This document shows positions 23,232 through 35,272 of a DNA stretch of 64,000 nucleotides, piece by piece. Position 1 is the stretch's first letter. Each line of letters opens with the position of its first letter. A model generated the notes under the pieces. The model did no database searches, was not told the origin of the DNA, and saw only the letters and a program-made list of their open reading frames with translations. A program made the position numbers and the translations under genes. Origin of the DNA: Rotaria socialis (lineage: Eukaryota; Rotifera; Eurotatoria; Philodinida; Philodinidae). The stretch is taken from contig CAJNYU010002807.1 in assembly GCA_905331475.1 (NCBI GenBank), positions 186,001 through 250,000 of the forward strand. Reading direction: 5' to 3'.

Positions 23232-23854
23232 TTCGTCGAAGAAAAGTATAAATAAACATTCATTGCTAAAACGAAGACATTATCTATCGTACCATAATCG
23301 TATGCTCACTTGTATGAGTCATATAATTCTAATAAAGTCAAGTGTTAATGTATAGATAGAGAATGTGTAAATAAAATAATTTATCGTTGTAATTTATTTT
23401 AATTACTAAAAAAGTTCTCTGATATTAGTACATATATATTGTTAACGAAAACAAAAACAAAATTTTAAATCTCTAAAATAAAAATGCTCTTGTTGCCTAG
23501 AATACAAAAGTTTTAGTTAGTATCTGAAATATATTTCAGATAACGAATGAAATGTGAAAACAATATGAATGTTCGATGAAATACCCCATGTATCTGGTGC
23601 ATTTATAACAAGTTTTATTATTTATTGATTGAACTAATGTCATATAAAGAGAAAAAGATCGATGACATAATATAATAGTGGTCTCGATTAATTTTATACT
23701 ATTCAGTGAAAGTTTTAGCTTGTTTCTTACACAAAAAGAAGAATACGATAAAATGTTTTTCAGTGACTAGATAACATAGAAGAGCAGAGTTTTCAAAATG
23801 AGTTTTTGTCATCAAATTATAAAATAGAAAAGTGATCAACAGATCCATATAATC
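23232..23854. other. Intergenic, nothing recognised
   Basis: AT-rich sequence between the P450 start and the ATRX 3' end. No open frame of note, no repeat found elsewhere in the window. Confidence 0.6.
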
Positions 23855-26800
23855 TCATGATCTTCGCGCTCGCGCTGATGTGTTTACATCTAGAAAAAAG
23901 GATGATTGAAATGAGAAAATAAAAGATCATCGCAGTATTAACCTTCACTCTTAGCTTGATTTTGCTCTTCTAATGTTAAATTTTCTTCATCATGATGAAT
24001 TAAAAATGAATCATGTTCACAATAGGAAATAATTGTATCGCCATGATCATTAAGAAGATTTCGTAAAATTTTATCTTGAACTCGACTGGCATCATATTTG
24101 TCCATAGGATCATAATCCATATCGAAATCAAATTGATAAAGTTGAGCAAGTTCATCATACGTGAAATGACGAGCAAGTTGTTTAGCATCAACTACACCTT
24201 GAGCGACAAAAGACAAATTATAGAAGAATACAAATAAAAGTCAACGAACGATGAAACATAGCTTGTTTGGTTATTTGTCGTTTATAGATTTTTTCTTCCA
24301 TCGTACCTTTGACAATGAGACCTAATTAAGTTAAGATCGCAATGAATTGTTTATATTTTGTTTAATTTCTATCGAACATTAAATGGAAAACTCACGATAG
24401 ATATAGACAGGCTTCGTTTGACCAAGTCGATATGAACGAAACATCGCTTGAAGATCGTGAGCTGAGAATAAAGATGAGCAGAGAAATTTAAATATATTTT
24501 TCTTTTTAACTTCTCAAAAATGAACCTGGATTCCAACTAGTATCCAAAATAATCACACGATTAGCAGAAAAAAGATTTATTCCTAAACCACCAGCAACTG
24601 TTGAGATTAAAAATAGACGACTACGCGTATTTTTAATATCATTGAATAATTCAATATCAGCTGCTCTTTGTTTCATTTGAACTTTACCTAAAGATTAAAA
24701 TAGTATTTTTGTTTTTCTTAAAGAAATCGATTGATTAATCTGACCATCTATTCGAAAATAATCAACACCTTTCATCCATTTGGATGAAAAAGATTGTGCA
24801 CTCCAATAAGCAAGACATTGTTCAAGATAATTCAGAGCAATTAAACTTCGAGTAAAAACAAGTAACTTGTCACCAATCGATTCACATTCATCCAAAATTG
24901 CTTTGAATATTAGAAACTTTCCCGATAATTCAAACTACAAGTATTAATAATAAAAATAAAGATTTAGCTATTCTTTCTTTCTATCATGTTTAATATACAT
25001 CAAACTTTGAATTGTTCAAATCAACTATGTTGAACCACCATTGTTGTTTCATAAAATTAGATAAATTTTCTTCAGAAGATTCATTTATTATATTTATGGT
25101 TGGTAATGATAATATATTTTGTGTAACTAATGCTTTGTTTGTTTTACTATTTGCATCATTTGAATCATTTGAATCATCTTCAAATATGTTTTCTATCTCT
25201 TGTTCGTTTGAATTATGAAACATTTTATTGTAATATTCTATACAATATGGTCGAAGAAGCCAAGGATGCTAGAATTGAAAAATAAATAAATAAATACTTT
25301 ATAGAAAATAATCGTAACATACTGTCCAGATCTTCATTAAATATTGATAATCACTAAATAATTTAGTCATATCTATTAACAAAAATAAAAAACGAATAAA
25401 ATTTATATTAATTTAATAGAACATTTACTAAGATTAGTATTTATCGCATTTGAGTTTTGAAGCATAAGATATGTTTCATAAAGTTTCCGCTGCATCGGCC
25501 GACATTTGATCTTAATTGCTTAAATATAATAAATAAGTATTTTAATTGAAAGTCAAATAAAGCAATATGTTCTATACTATATTCAAACTTTGGTGGTAAA
25601 AACAAACGTAACACCTCAAAACCTCGTCGATGTATAATAGTTTGTAAACGTTGTCTGAGTGCATAGATACGACGACGCATTAATGCAACATCCTTTGGTG
25701 AACTATCTCGATGTTGACCTGCTTCAATCGGTGTACGAAATTGGTAAGAAAACTCATAGTCAGTACCTAAAATAGATTTTTTTTTAAATTGAATCGATCC
25801 TTTTTCGTTATATAATAAAACTAACCAAGAAAATTTGGTTTACAAAAGTTAACCATAGAAAAATATTCTTTCAAATTATTTTGCATTGGTGTACCTGTCA
25901 GTACAATACGACGACGTGTACGTATCCTATGTAATGTGCAAGCTATTGCACTTCTTGGATTTTTACTATAATGAAATAATGAAATAATTCAGAAAACATT
26001 TATCATAAAACTTACAGAATATGTCCTTCATCACAGATGACTAGATCGGGACCTGGATTGCGTAGATATTTACCTTAAAGAAAATTAAAAGTAATTAATA
26101 CAACATAGATAATAATAGAATACGATATTTTTCAATATTTGCTTGTTCAATCAGTGATGGCATTCGCTTATTCATATTGAAACGATTTCTATTTCTACAA
26201 AGTTCTTTAGGATTATCCTCAATTGTATATGTTAATTGACGATACATTTCATAGCCCATCAATAAAATTCCACCATTTTCATACCACTAAAGAAAGTTAT
26301 TAAATCGATTTAATAAATAGTAGATAAAGATAAATACTAACGCAACGAAGAAAATCATCTCGCTTTTCTGGTCGTATCTCATCATTATTGAATACATATG
26401 CATTAATAGTTGGTTCAAGATCTTTTAGCCAATTATGAAATTCATTTTTCCAACTGAAATAAAATTTAGAAAATGATTTATGCAACTTCTCATTGTTGTT
26501 TGACGAAACAAAATTGAATTAACGATAGTTTTCAAAAGAAAAAAATAATAATCATACTTGATAGCAGTGCTAATTGGACATAAAATTAGTACTCGATGAA
26601 TATTTGTCAATTTAGAATATCGGATGAGTGTATGAAGAAATGCAATTGTAGTAAAGGTTTTTCCTAATCCCATACAATGAGCTAATATTGCACCCGAACC
26701 ACCTAGATCAAGATGAGATTGCTCGTCAATACTAGCAGCAATTCGAGTTGTTGATTCAAAAACTTGATTCCATAAAAATTTCACACCATCAACTAAAAAG

Positions 26801-28799
26801 AAAATAATGAAAAGAAATTCTGAAATAATCAATTTTTTTCTTACTTTGATGAGGTTTCATATTGATTACGAGTAATAGAGAAACTTCTATGATAATATCA
26901 TTTGTGTAGTGATTGGTCTCAAGCACTAATTCAAATTCGATATCTTGGTCTTGATTATAAGCATCAATCAAAGCACCATTGTATATTTGTTGTTTTCTGA
27001 TACGTTCAATACGAGCAAGCTCTTCTCGATTGCATTGCAATTTTAAACGTTCATCAAGTTCAAATTGCTCTCTTACTACTTTCTTAGATTTATTATCCCA
27101 ATATTCGTTTAGAATTTTTTCTAAGCGAACGATAATAAATGAGATGTACGTATATATTTAGGTATATAGAAAAATATTTATACCTTGAGATGTTTTTTTA
27201 TGAGATTTTTTGTGAAAACTATTTGTTTCAACACAATTAGACGAATTTTCATCATCTACCTTCGCCTTTTTGGCAATAGGCTCCAATGGAATACATAGGC
27301 CATTAGCAATATTGCACGTCAAGAGATTTGTTATAGGCGGCCATGATCGTTTCGTTAATGTATTGCTATTTAATGGATTCGATTGATTAGATGAATAAGG
27401 TATGATTGATCTAAATTTAATTCCTTAATTCGATGATGGATTCAAATAACAGATTACACTGTGGTTTAATTTAGTTTCGCCAACAAATGAGAAATCAGGT
27501 AATAGAGAACAGTAAGAATTATTATTAGATGACTTCAATTTAATCTACGAATATAACTAATCGCTACAGCTTCCATGTATTTCAAAAAATAATATTAAAC
27601 AAGAACGACTAGATTTAGTAGCAGACTGAAAAACAAGGGGAGAATAGAGGACTTCGCGATTACAAAAATTCAAATTAGTGAAAACGATGCTAAAAACTGA
27701 AGAGATAGTTCGAATAGCTCGACATACTGTTTTAGTAGCTCTCGTTTTAGTCTCTTTTATTTTGTACATTTTTACTTCAGATTTCTATAATTAAATCGAA
27801 TAGATAAGAAAACGAAAAAAAATTTCACGTTATTTTGGCTTCTTTTTCGTGTTGGTTGATCAACTTATTGTTTTATTCGAAACTATCATCTCTAATTGAA
27901 ATTAATCCTTTCAAGGCGTCTTACTGATGTATTTTTAATCGTTTGAATCATGAATAAGAAAATATGAACAGTGATACAAAACTACAGTGACCGATTATTT
28001 TCTAAAACAAACGAAACATTCATCATGTTATTATTCAATAAGCTAATTTTTGACTTGTCGACTGAGCCAGAAAATTATGTTTTATCGATGAAACGGGAGA
28101 ATATCTTTTATTCAATTCAACAAAACAACAGTTTATCTAGTTAAAAATTAATTTTAGTCTCAATATAACACACAATATATTCGTTGTATATCACTTCATA
28201 TACATATACGTTTGTTTATCCTCAAATCAAAAATGATTCTTTTACTTCTATAAGAAAATCGTTTTTTTTATAAAAACAAAGTTTAATCGAAAGAGTATAA
28301 CTACAATGTGTATATGTATCAAGACTGAGTTAAAAATCAATACGAAGGCAATATTTCTAGAGTTTTAGATATTATTGCATATTCTTTTTTCGAAGATATA
28401 TGCTTTTAAAGTACTTATTTTTCGCTCCCGTTGAATCCACATGTGTGTTTAATTGCAATTAAGAAACACTTACGGATAAGCCAGTTGATTTGTTCTACAT
28501 ATCATTCGATCAAACGGTGCCATTTCCATTGGATTTATTGAGAGCGTTCCTTGATCGAGAAGTAGATTCTTATTGTAGCTAACTTCGTTCATCTATTACA
28601 TATAAAATATCAATGTTTTCATGAAGAGCTAAAAATATAACCTGTGACTATTGTAACTTCGCAATAAGCTTTATCTTGTTTATCATAAATTTTTAAGGAT
28701 CTGCCAATTTTTATAAAACACGATTTGAAAATAGTATTGAAGTAAATCAGGTAGAAATTTTCACTTATTCCCCAGTGCTCCGCAGACTATGACAGACAT
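23855..28799 (-). CDS. ATRX: ATRX-type SNF2 chromatin remodeller, short N-terminus
   Basis: A multi-exon gene read through about 20 short exons. The SNF2 helicase core is complete in order: MKPHQVDGVKFLW, Walker A in HCMGLGKT (near 26690), GYEMYR, the DEGH box in VICDEGHILKN (near 26040), VLTGTPMQNN, LVFTRS (near 24865), RIDGQ, and motif VI in FRSYRLGQTKPVYIYR (near 24420). The C-terminal VVDAKQLARHFTYDELAQLY and CEHDSFLIHHDEE match the ATRX tail rather than that of RAD54L2. The last exon ends SARARRS at 23855. ATRX is an ATP-driven remodeller that helps load histone H3.3. The first exons (28799-28480, joined by a ~1.07-kb intron to the exon starting at 27410) are tentative. No ADD/PHD domain is visible, so only a few hundred residues precede the helicase. 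Confidence 0.88.
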
Positions 28800-30944
28800 T
28801 TTACTGAGTTAATTCACTTATGATATGTTATGAATATTAAATTAATTGAATAGGTTTTAATTAATTAATCGTAAATCACAGAGCATGAAAGACAGAATTC
28901 GGAGCTTGTCGGTCAAGGTTTGTGATGGGACCAGAACTATCTGAAGACGTGACAGACTTTTTGAAACGTGATTAACTATATACGTATGCATATCAGTACA
29001 ATCTCATGAAAATATATTAGCTGTTTCATTGTTATAATTCTACGAATTTAAACAAGAAGTGATGAAAAAATGACTTCCAAGATGTATAGAAGAAAACAAT
29101 ATTCCTGTAACTACTGACATGAGCTTTATTGTATTTCACATTTTAGTTCCACAAGGATTGCACTAATCGTTTTTACGTATGGATTAATAATCATGAAAGA
29201 ATATTGAAGGGCGCTGCATGACTCATGAACGAGATCTCTCAGGCTGCTTTTAGGCTTTCGAGTTCATCGATCTATACTCGACTTTCAGCATAGAGCAATT
29301 TGTCACAGCCGAAACCGACACAATATGCTCTCGAAGAAACAATAGAAAATGACTTGCTTACCGTATCTGAGGTCAACTACTAGCTATGGTTAATCACGAG
29401 AAAATGTCCTCATGATTGTAATTTAGAGCAAGTTTTGTTTGTACGAAGGTGACGTTAGAAAACCAAGTATATGAATTCAATTGGAGAGTATGAGAAAAAT
29501 ATCTGCTCCTTTTGTAACATGAAACATTAATGAGTTTTCCAGTCTAGTTGAAAACGAAATATTAAAATTATGTTGGTAAATTCCAAAATAAATGGCGTGC
29601 ATATCGATCGGAAGAAAAGAAAGCGAAAGAAAAAATACAGTAGACTCGGCTTTTTCCTGCACATGCTTTGACTACCTTTGATCAAATCGTGAATCATCGT
29701 ATTCGTATTAGTCATAGGTAAACACTCACAACTCATGACTTTAAATCTGCTCAAGCGTTTATATTAAACCATGTTAATATGAAAGTTATCGGTTCTTTCG
29801 ATATTTCAAGATATTCTTTTTGTCTGGTGATAATTTCAAAACAAATGATTCATAGAGTATTTTGTAAAGCGTTTCGAAAATCAATAAGAACTAGTAAAGA
29901 AAAACTCATGGGTGTCGCCCTCAGGAAGACTTTCAAACGTAAGCATCCTCCATTTCGGAAAATTTTCATTTTGTTTTCTTTGTTAAAATGAAAAATGTAA
30001 ATATAACACTTACACAAGTCGCTTTGCCCTATTTTTGTAAGAAGTTCTTTTTTATGTCGACACAAAGAAGACTTATATGCATAGTTAGTATTATTTACGT
30101 GAAAAAAAATCCTTTTATTTCATGTAACTGAATTTGATTAATTTTGACATGTGACAAAAACTTAATTTCAATCATCATTCCCGAGAATCTTTTTCTGGTT
30201 CCTATTAAAAAGGTGTCATATCTAAATTATGCACTGCACGTCGAGATAGAATTATAATTCAAAAACCTGAGCAGAACAATTCAAGGCGATTTTTAGTCGA
30301 AAAAGCTACAGTTAAATCGCTGAGTTTTGTTAGGTTTTGATCTTAAAACTAAGCTAATCGAATATCGAAAGCTATTTTGTTTGCACTGTTCCATTTTGAA
30401 AATTAGCATCATTGTTGACGAAGTCAACAATATAAATGACATTTCATTTTCAGTTAAATTAAAAATTTGACTTTTCTTCTGTAGAGATGAATAAGGTTTT
30501 CTACTTTTGGTTGCCATCCTCAAAGAAACGATGCGTAAATGAATAAACTAAACAGATACATCTATGAAATCAATATGGAACATGTTTCTTATATGCCATT
30601 TAGTCCTCATAAAATGATATCGTATGTATACACTCATTCATCTTATATAGATGATAGCGTTTGTTTCCCTCTGTTGGCAACCAATGAACTGATAACTAGT
30701 TCATATGGTTATCATGTCAGATGTAGTTAGATTAAATCGATTCACTATTCAACTAGAGTAAATTAAAATAAAATTCTATATCTAGAATGAAGCATGTTTG
30801 ATTCTGTATTTTTCGGATACTAATTTATTCGACGAACATGGACTGATTCAATCACGTTTATTTCTTTTGTACCTGTATCGCATGAGTAAAATATGGATTG
30901 TTGTAATAACACCAACATTTGGCAATTGCAGCGTGCAAATAAAT
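28800..30944. other. Intergenic, no gene supported
   Basis: Several open frames of 60-75 codons occur on both strands, but none has a recognisable protein or neighbouring exons. Sequence is AT-rich without clear internal repeats. Confidence 0.5.
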
Positions 30945-31255
30945 GCGGAAACATCGGATTTGCATCCGATTGTTATGTGTACTTCAAAAAGCAAAAATGT
31001 ACATCCATTTTTTTCTGTTCCTATTTCGTCGTAAATGTTTTATATCATGCACAGCAAAACTAGAAAGAGNTCAGCCATTTCTTCACAGATTGCTTTCATC
31101 TTCGAACTCGACTGAGATATTGATGAGATCATTCTGTGTACAAAATTTCATAACAATTGGATGAGGCTTTCAAAAGTTATCGTGTTAACGGACGGCCGGA
31201 CACACTGACCGAATCTAGAGTGTACTCATTTTTTTGGAGTACACAAAAAGAAAAG
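30945..31255 (+). repeat. Direct repeat R1, copy 1 (upstream of the dioxygenase gene)
   Basis: Closely similar, in the same orientation, to 32959-33290. Shared blocks include ATCCGATTGTTA, TCAGCCATTTCTT, GACTGAGATATTGATGAGAT, CATTCTGT, ATTGGATGAGGCTTTC, TTATCGTGTTAAC and CCGGACACACT. Both copies end with a small inverted pair, GTGTACTC and GAGTACAC, around a T-run. This copy has one undetermined base at about 31070. Confidence 0.75.
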
Positions 31256-31428
31256 ACAAATAAAATTTACATGTCATTTTTTTCTCTTTCTATTTCTTTT
31301 GCCTTGCGAAATTACTCAAGAAGTTTCACAACATGTGCTATTTCATGTAGGCATGTCTCATATATATATATATATATATATTGTATAAGTTGAAAAGCAT
31401 ACATCTTTAATTATAATAACAGCAACAA

Positions 31429-32584
31429 ATGGCTCAAGCAGCTGGCTCAAATACAAATGATCAATTATTGAAACTTGATCGTGTTGGAGTTAAAATTGAT
31501 AGTAGAACAAAATCACAACGTTTCTCATGTCAAAATCCTGAGACACTCGCTGCTGGATTACGTCACCTTGACGAACATGGATACACAATTATATCAGACG
31601 TATTAAGCGAAAGTGAAATCGACAATGCGAAGAATCTCATATGGCAACATTTAGAAGGACTTAAGTCACCGTATAAGATAAAGCGTGGACAAATTCATAC
31701 ATGGAATATATGGCCAGGTAGACATGAAGCTGGAATAATTGAAGATTTTGGAATTGGTAACTCTCAAGCTCAATGGTTCATTCGTTCTATACCTGCAATA
31801 AAAGATGTTTTTGCTGAAATCTGGCATACTCGAGATTTATTGTCTTCTATGGATGGTATTGGTATCTTTAGACCTTGGCAGTTGAATCCACAAATTCAAC
31901 GTAAGAATAGCAATACTAAACTCTCAGTTGATCGCTTTTCTTTTCAATAGAAGATAAATTTTATTAAAATTTTCTTTGTTGCTACTTGTAGAAAGAGACA
32001 TAACAAATAACGCAAATCCATGGAAAACCACTGGAGCTAATTGGCATGTCGATCAAAGCCCAGTTCAAAAACCAAATCGAGTTTGTGTTCAAGGTATTAT
32101 TAATCTATTACCTGCTGATGAAACAACCGGTGGACTAATGGTAATACCTGGTTCACACAATCGATTTCATGAATTACTTTCCATTTGGACCAAATCAAAA
32201 AATAACTCGAAGATTCCTGTATATCACGAAATATTACAAGAAGGATACGGTTTATTAATTCATGCTCAACCAGGTGATCTATTGTTATGGGATTCTCGTA
32301 CTGTTCATTGTAACACTCCGGCATTTACCACACCACCTCCACTAAATAATGGCGAAATACCTCGTTTGTTACGAATGGTTAGTTATATTTGTATGACACC
32401 ATTGACGTTCGCTGAAAATCCACAGGAATTAATTGATCGTCGACTGAATGCATTTCTTTATCGATTAACAACGTCACATTGGCCGCACGAGTTTCAAACA
32501 ATGGGTGGGGAGATTTCAAGAGGTGAAAATAATATTCAACTGACAGATTATCAAAGAAATCTCATTTTAGGAACTGATCAATAA
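31429..32584 (+). CDS. Phytanoyl-CoA dioxygenase (PhyH) family protein
   Basis: Two exons, 31429-31900 and 31992-32584, give 354 aa. The Fe(II)/2-oxoglutarate-dependent fold is indicated by the iron-binding pair H176-x-D178 in NWHVDQSP, the distal histidine H263 in WDSRTVHCNTPA, and GGLMVIPGSH between them. Residues 46-60 (HLDEHGYTIISDVLS) are the usual PhyH opening. The family hydroxylates varied small molecules; the substrate cannot be inferred, and it is not clearly the peroxisomal PHYH enzyme (no obvious PTS2 signal seen). The gene is bracketed by two direct repeats at 30945-31255 and 32959-33290, which may mean movement or duplication by recombination. A TA run lies at 31360-31381, just upstream of the start. 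Confidence 0.88.
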
Positions 32585-32958
32585 AATATGTGTAGTGTAT
32601 TTTATGAGAATCATGTATGCTAGTTTTCTAACAGAATACTCGATATACTGAATTGTATAATTGTGACAAATGTAAAATTATCCTTACATTATAGGTAGAA
32701 GATAATTTTCTAGTGTTCTCTAAAATGATTTCACGTATAAAATCCATTATATTTTATATGAGAAAAATTAGTCAATGAACACATCAATTGAAAACTACTG
32801 AAACAAATATCTAACTAGTATCGATATAGATACTATATATTGATATATTATTGCCAATTATTATGTGTTTTCAAATGAATGCAATTAACAATTGTTAAAA
32901 TCAAATAATGAAATTTATTCATAAGTTGAATTATATCTGCTTGCACTTTTCTAGATAA
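32585..32958. other. 3' flank of the dioxygenase gene
   Basis: AT-rich; nothing recognised apart from a short near-palindromic TATCGATATAGATACTATATATTGATATA tract around 32820-32850 (written in part here as ATCGATATAGAT). Confidence 0.45.
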
Positions 32959-33290
32959 AATAAATGAGAAAACACCGGATTCGCATCCGATTGTTACGTG
33001 TACTGCAAAAACCGAGTCGATTTATATATGTTGTGAATAATTCTGCGAAAAAATCCCTGTACCCCCCTCAGGGATGGTCTGGTCAATAATGGCAATTTTT
33101 TCAATAGCTCAGCCATTTCTTGGCGGATCCTTCTCATCTTCGAACTTGACTGAGATATTGATGAGATCATTCTGTATACAAAATTTCAATATAATTGGAT
33201 GAGGCTTTCGAGAGTTATCGTGTTAACAGCCGGACACACTGGCCGAATCTAGTGCACTCATTTTTTGAGTACACAAAAACAACATTCATG
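32959..33290 (+). repeat. Direct repeat R1, copy 2 (downstream of the dioxygenase gene)
   Basis: Second copy of the repeat at 30945-31255, in the same orientation. It carries an additional segment (about 33015-33100) with CCCTG...CAGGG inverted pairing near 33052-33073 that is absent or replaced in copy 1. It ends with the same GTACAC-type inverted pair. Confidence 0.75.
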
Positions 33291-34390
33291 AAAAGTAGAG
33301 ATTGTTAGATTTAAATTTTTTTCTTCTGCATAGTTTCTTCTTGTAGATGGCACTATTTTAGCATTTGTAAAAGATATAAATTTTTTTTTCAAAAGCAAAA
33401 ACCTAGATATCGTTTTAATCCAACAAATCTGATTGTTTGATTAACGATTCAAAAAACGCTTTATCAAATCATCAAAATATTATTATGTTAATGATTACTT
33501 CTCTATCTAAAAGGTAATGACGATCAATCGTGTTCATCGCTTTTTCTTTTAAAACAATGATTATTTTGTTTTCCATGAAACTTGCAAACATGGGCAACAT
33601 AGGCCTCTCTAGAACTGCTGTAAAGTAACAGAAAGCCATGAAGATTCTTCAATTGTACAGCCAACCCTAGAGAATGGAATATTTCGAATTTCTTCTATAC
33701 GCTACAGTTCGTCTACGTTTCTCTCATTGATCTTATCAAATCAAATTCTATCCCAGAAAAGTTTAGCTACCCTAGTTAGAAAATGACTTCTCAGTTTTAG
33801 TGAATGGTCAGAATAATATAACTTAATATAATGTTGTTGTAGACTTGCTTCTGATCATTCTTCGAACTTCAACTTCTATTCGTTCACAAAATGTTGTGTA
33901 TGAGTTTGAATTCACTTGAACATTTTTTAAAAAGATTACATTTTGTTTTTGAGCAATTACTCATGTTTTCTTGGCGGCAGTATCAAATATCACTTATATT
34001 TCTAGTTGTAGCCACGTCTCTAAAGAAGATAATACATCTACAGCGGCGAAAGACCACATCTTCCGAATGCGAATATCGCGTTTCTAGCGGCGAATACAAC
34101 ATTCAATAGAAGACATGTGACACTATTCTTTCTTAGAAAGGAAGAACAAACTCTGATATAAATTTTACATGATTGTTATTATGACTAGTAGTCATCGACT
34201 AATGATTGATTGTGTTCAATTGAACTGGTTTATTATCACAGAAGTTCTTGAATTAATCATACACATTCTTTGATATATTAGCTAAGTTGAAGTTCTCTGA
34301 CATACTTTATAAAATCATTTTGGATAAAAGTGATTTTATTTGTCAATATGAAACGAACAAGAAACATAACAACTAATTGGTTATTGCTGT
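33291..34390. other. Intergenic, nothing coding recognised
   Basis: AT-rich sequence with short open frames only. A TAGATGGCACTATTTT tract near 33345 resembles the dispersed repeat seen near 6215 and 12100. Confidence 0.45.
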
Positions 34391-35272
34391 TTAAGCAAGA
34401 CTATGCACACTTGAAAGACAATAAAATCTGTAAAAGATGCATGATTTGTTTGAATACTGACAGAAAAATGATTCCATCCACTTGCACTCTGTCTTATTGG
34501 TTGAACATTCACATTTCTCTATTTGTCCACAGTTAGTAGCATATGGCATTATATGTGGATTCGAAAACGAAATGGTAATGACAGGAGAAAAACAAGCTTT
34601 GCAACATCCGCCATTAAAGTTCTTGTTCCGTGCCCATGCAATCATTTCGCATCCTTCGTGTAAAAAGAAAAATTCAAGTGCAATAGCGATAGCACTATCA
34701 ATCCACCATCCACCAAGCCATAGCTTGTAGACTAAACTTCCAATGAAAAGAACGATGGTAAGACAAATACATGCTAGATAACAAGCTGCTTCGTCACGCG
34801 TCAGAGAGCTATTGAGTTCAGCAGCTATCCATGATTTAGGTAACCAGACAAATATCATCAAGAAAAGTGAAGCAGCTGAAACGATTAGAGAAGGTTTCGA
34901 AGAATTAGGTTCTACACGTGTAACAAGAGCCATAATGGAGGCGACCCGAGTTCCTAAAGCAAGAATCATCAAGAGAATGCCTATTCCAAGATTAGCTCGT
35001 TTCTCAAGAGCTGAATTGATAGATGAATTGTTTTGAATTTCACGACGAAAGCGGTAGACAGCCAACGCAGCTGAGAGCATTTCTACCAATGACTGAATAC
35101 TGAAGACAATAAGCGCTCTTGCCATCACATCTGCACCAAGTCCAATTGATACGTTCCCTTCAATAGCATTGTAAATTATACTAATCCACGAGATAGTCAG
35201 CGGAAAAACACGCATCCGAGTCTTTTCATACTTCTCTTTTGGAAATAAACACTCTGGAAAATTGAACAGCAT
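34391..35272 (-). CDS. Intronless cation-efflux-like membrane protein with Cys-rich tail
   Basis: 293 aa in one exon, starting at the ATG at 35272. Hydrophobic segments run through residues ~25-215 (about five to six helices). The first reads WISIIYNAIEGNVSIGLG, followed by IQSLVEMLSAALAVYRFR; a pattern of this kind is typical of bacterial and fungal cation-efflux-like (CDF-related) proteins. LTRDEAACYLACICL and GGWWIDSAIAIAL match the later helices. Such proteins export divalent metals. The last ~75 residues contain about ten cysteines (GGCCKAC, CGQIEKCEC, FFCQ), not part of the usual core and possibly metal-binding. Absence of introns, unlike most neighbours, fits acquisition by horizontal transfer; that is inference. 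Confidence 0.8.
   Translation of the reverse strand: MLFNFPECLFPKEKYEKTRMRVFPLTISWISIIYNAIEGNVSIGLGADVMARALIVFSIQSLVEMLSAALAVYRFRREIQNNSSINSALEKRANLGIGILLMILALGTRVASIMALVTRVEPNSSKPSLIVSAASLFLMIFVWLPKSWIAAELNSSLTRDEAACYLACICLTIVLFIGSLVYKLWLGGWWIDSAIAIALEFFFLHEGCEMIAWARNKNFNGGCCKACFSPVITISFSNPHIMPYATNCGQIEKCECSTNKTECKWMESFFCQYSNKSCIFYRFYCLSSVHSLA

Noticed and set aside
29477-30523. Series of 60-76 codon frames upstream of the dioxygenase gene
   Set aside because: Composition matches random AT-rich translation (F, L, S, I, N, K) and no exon chain can be built.
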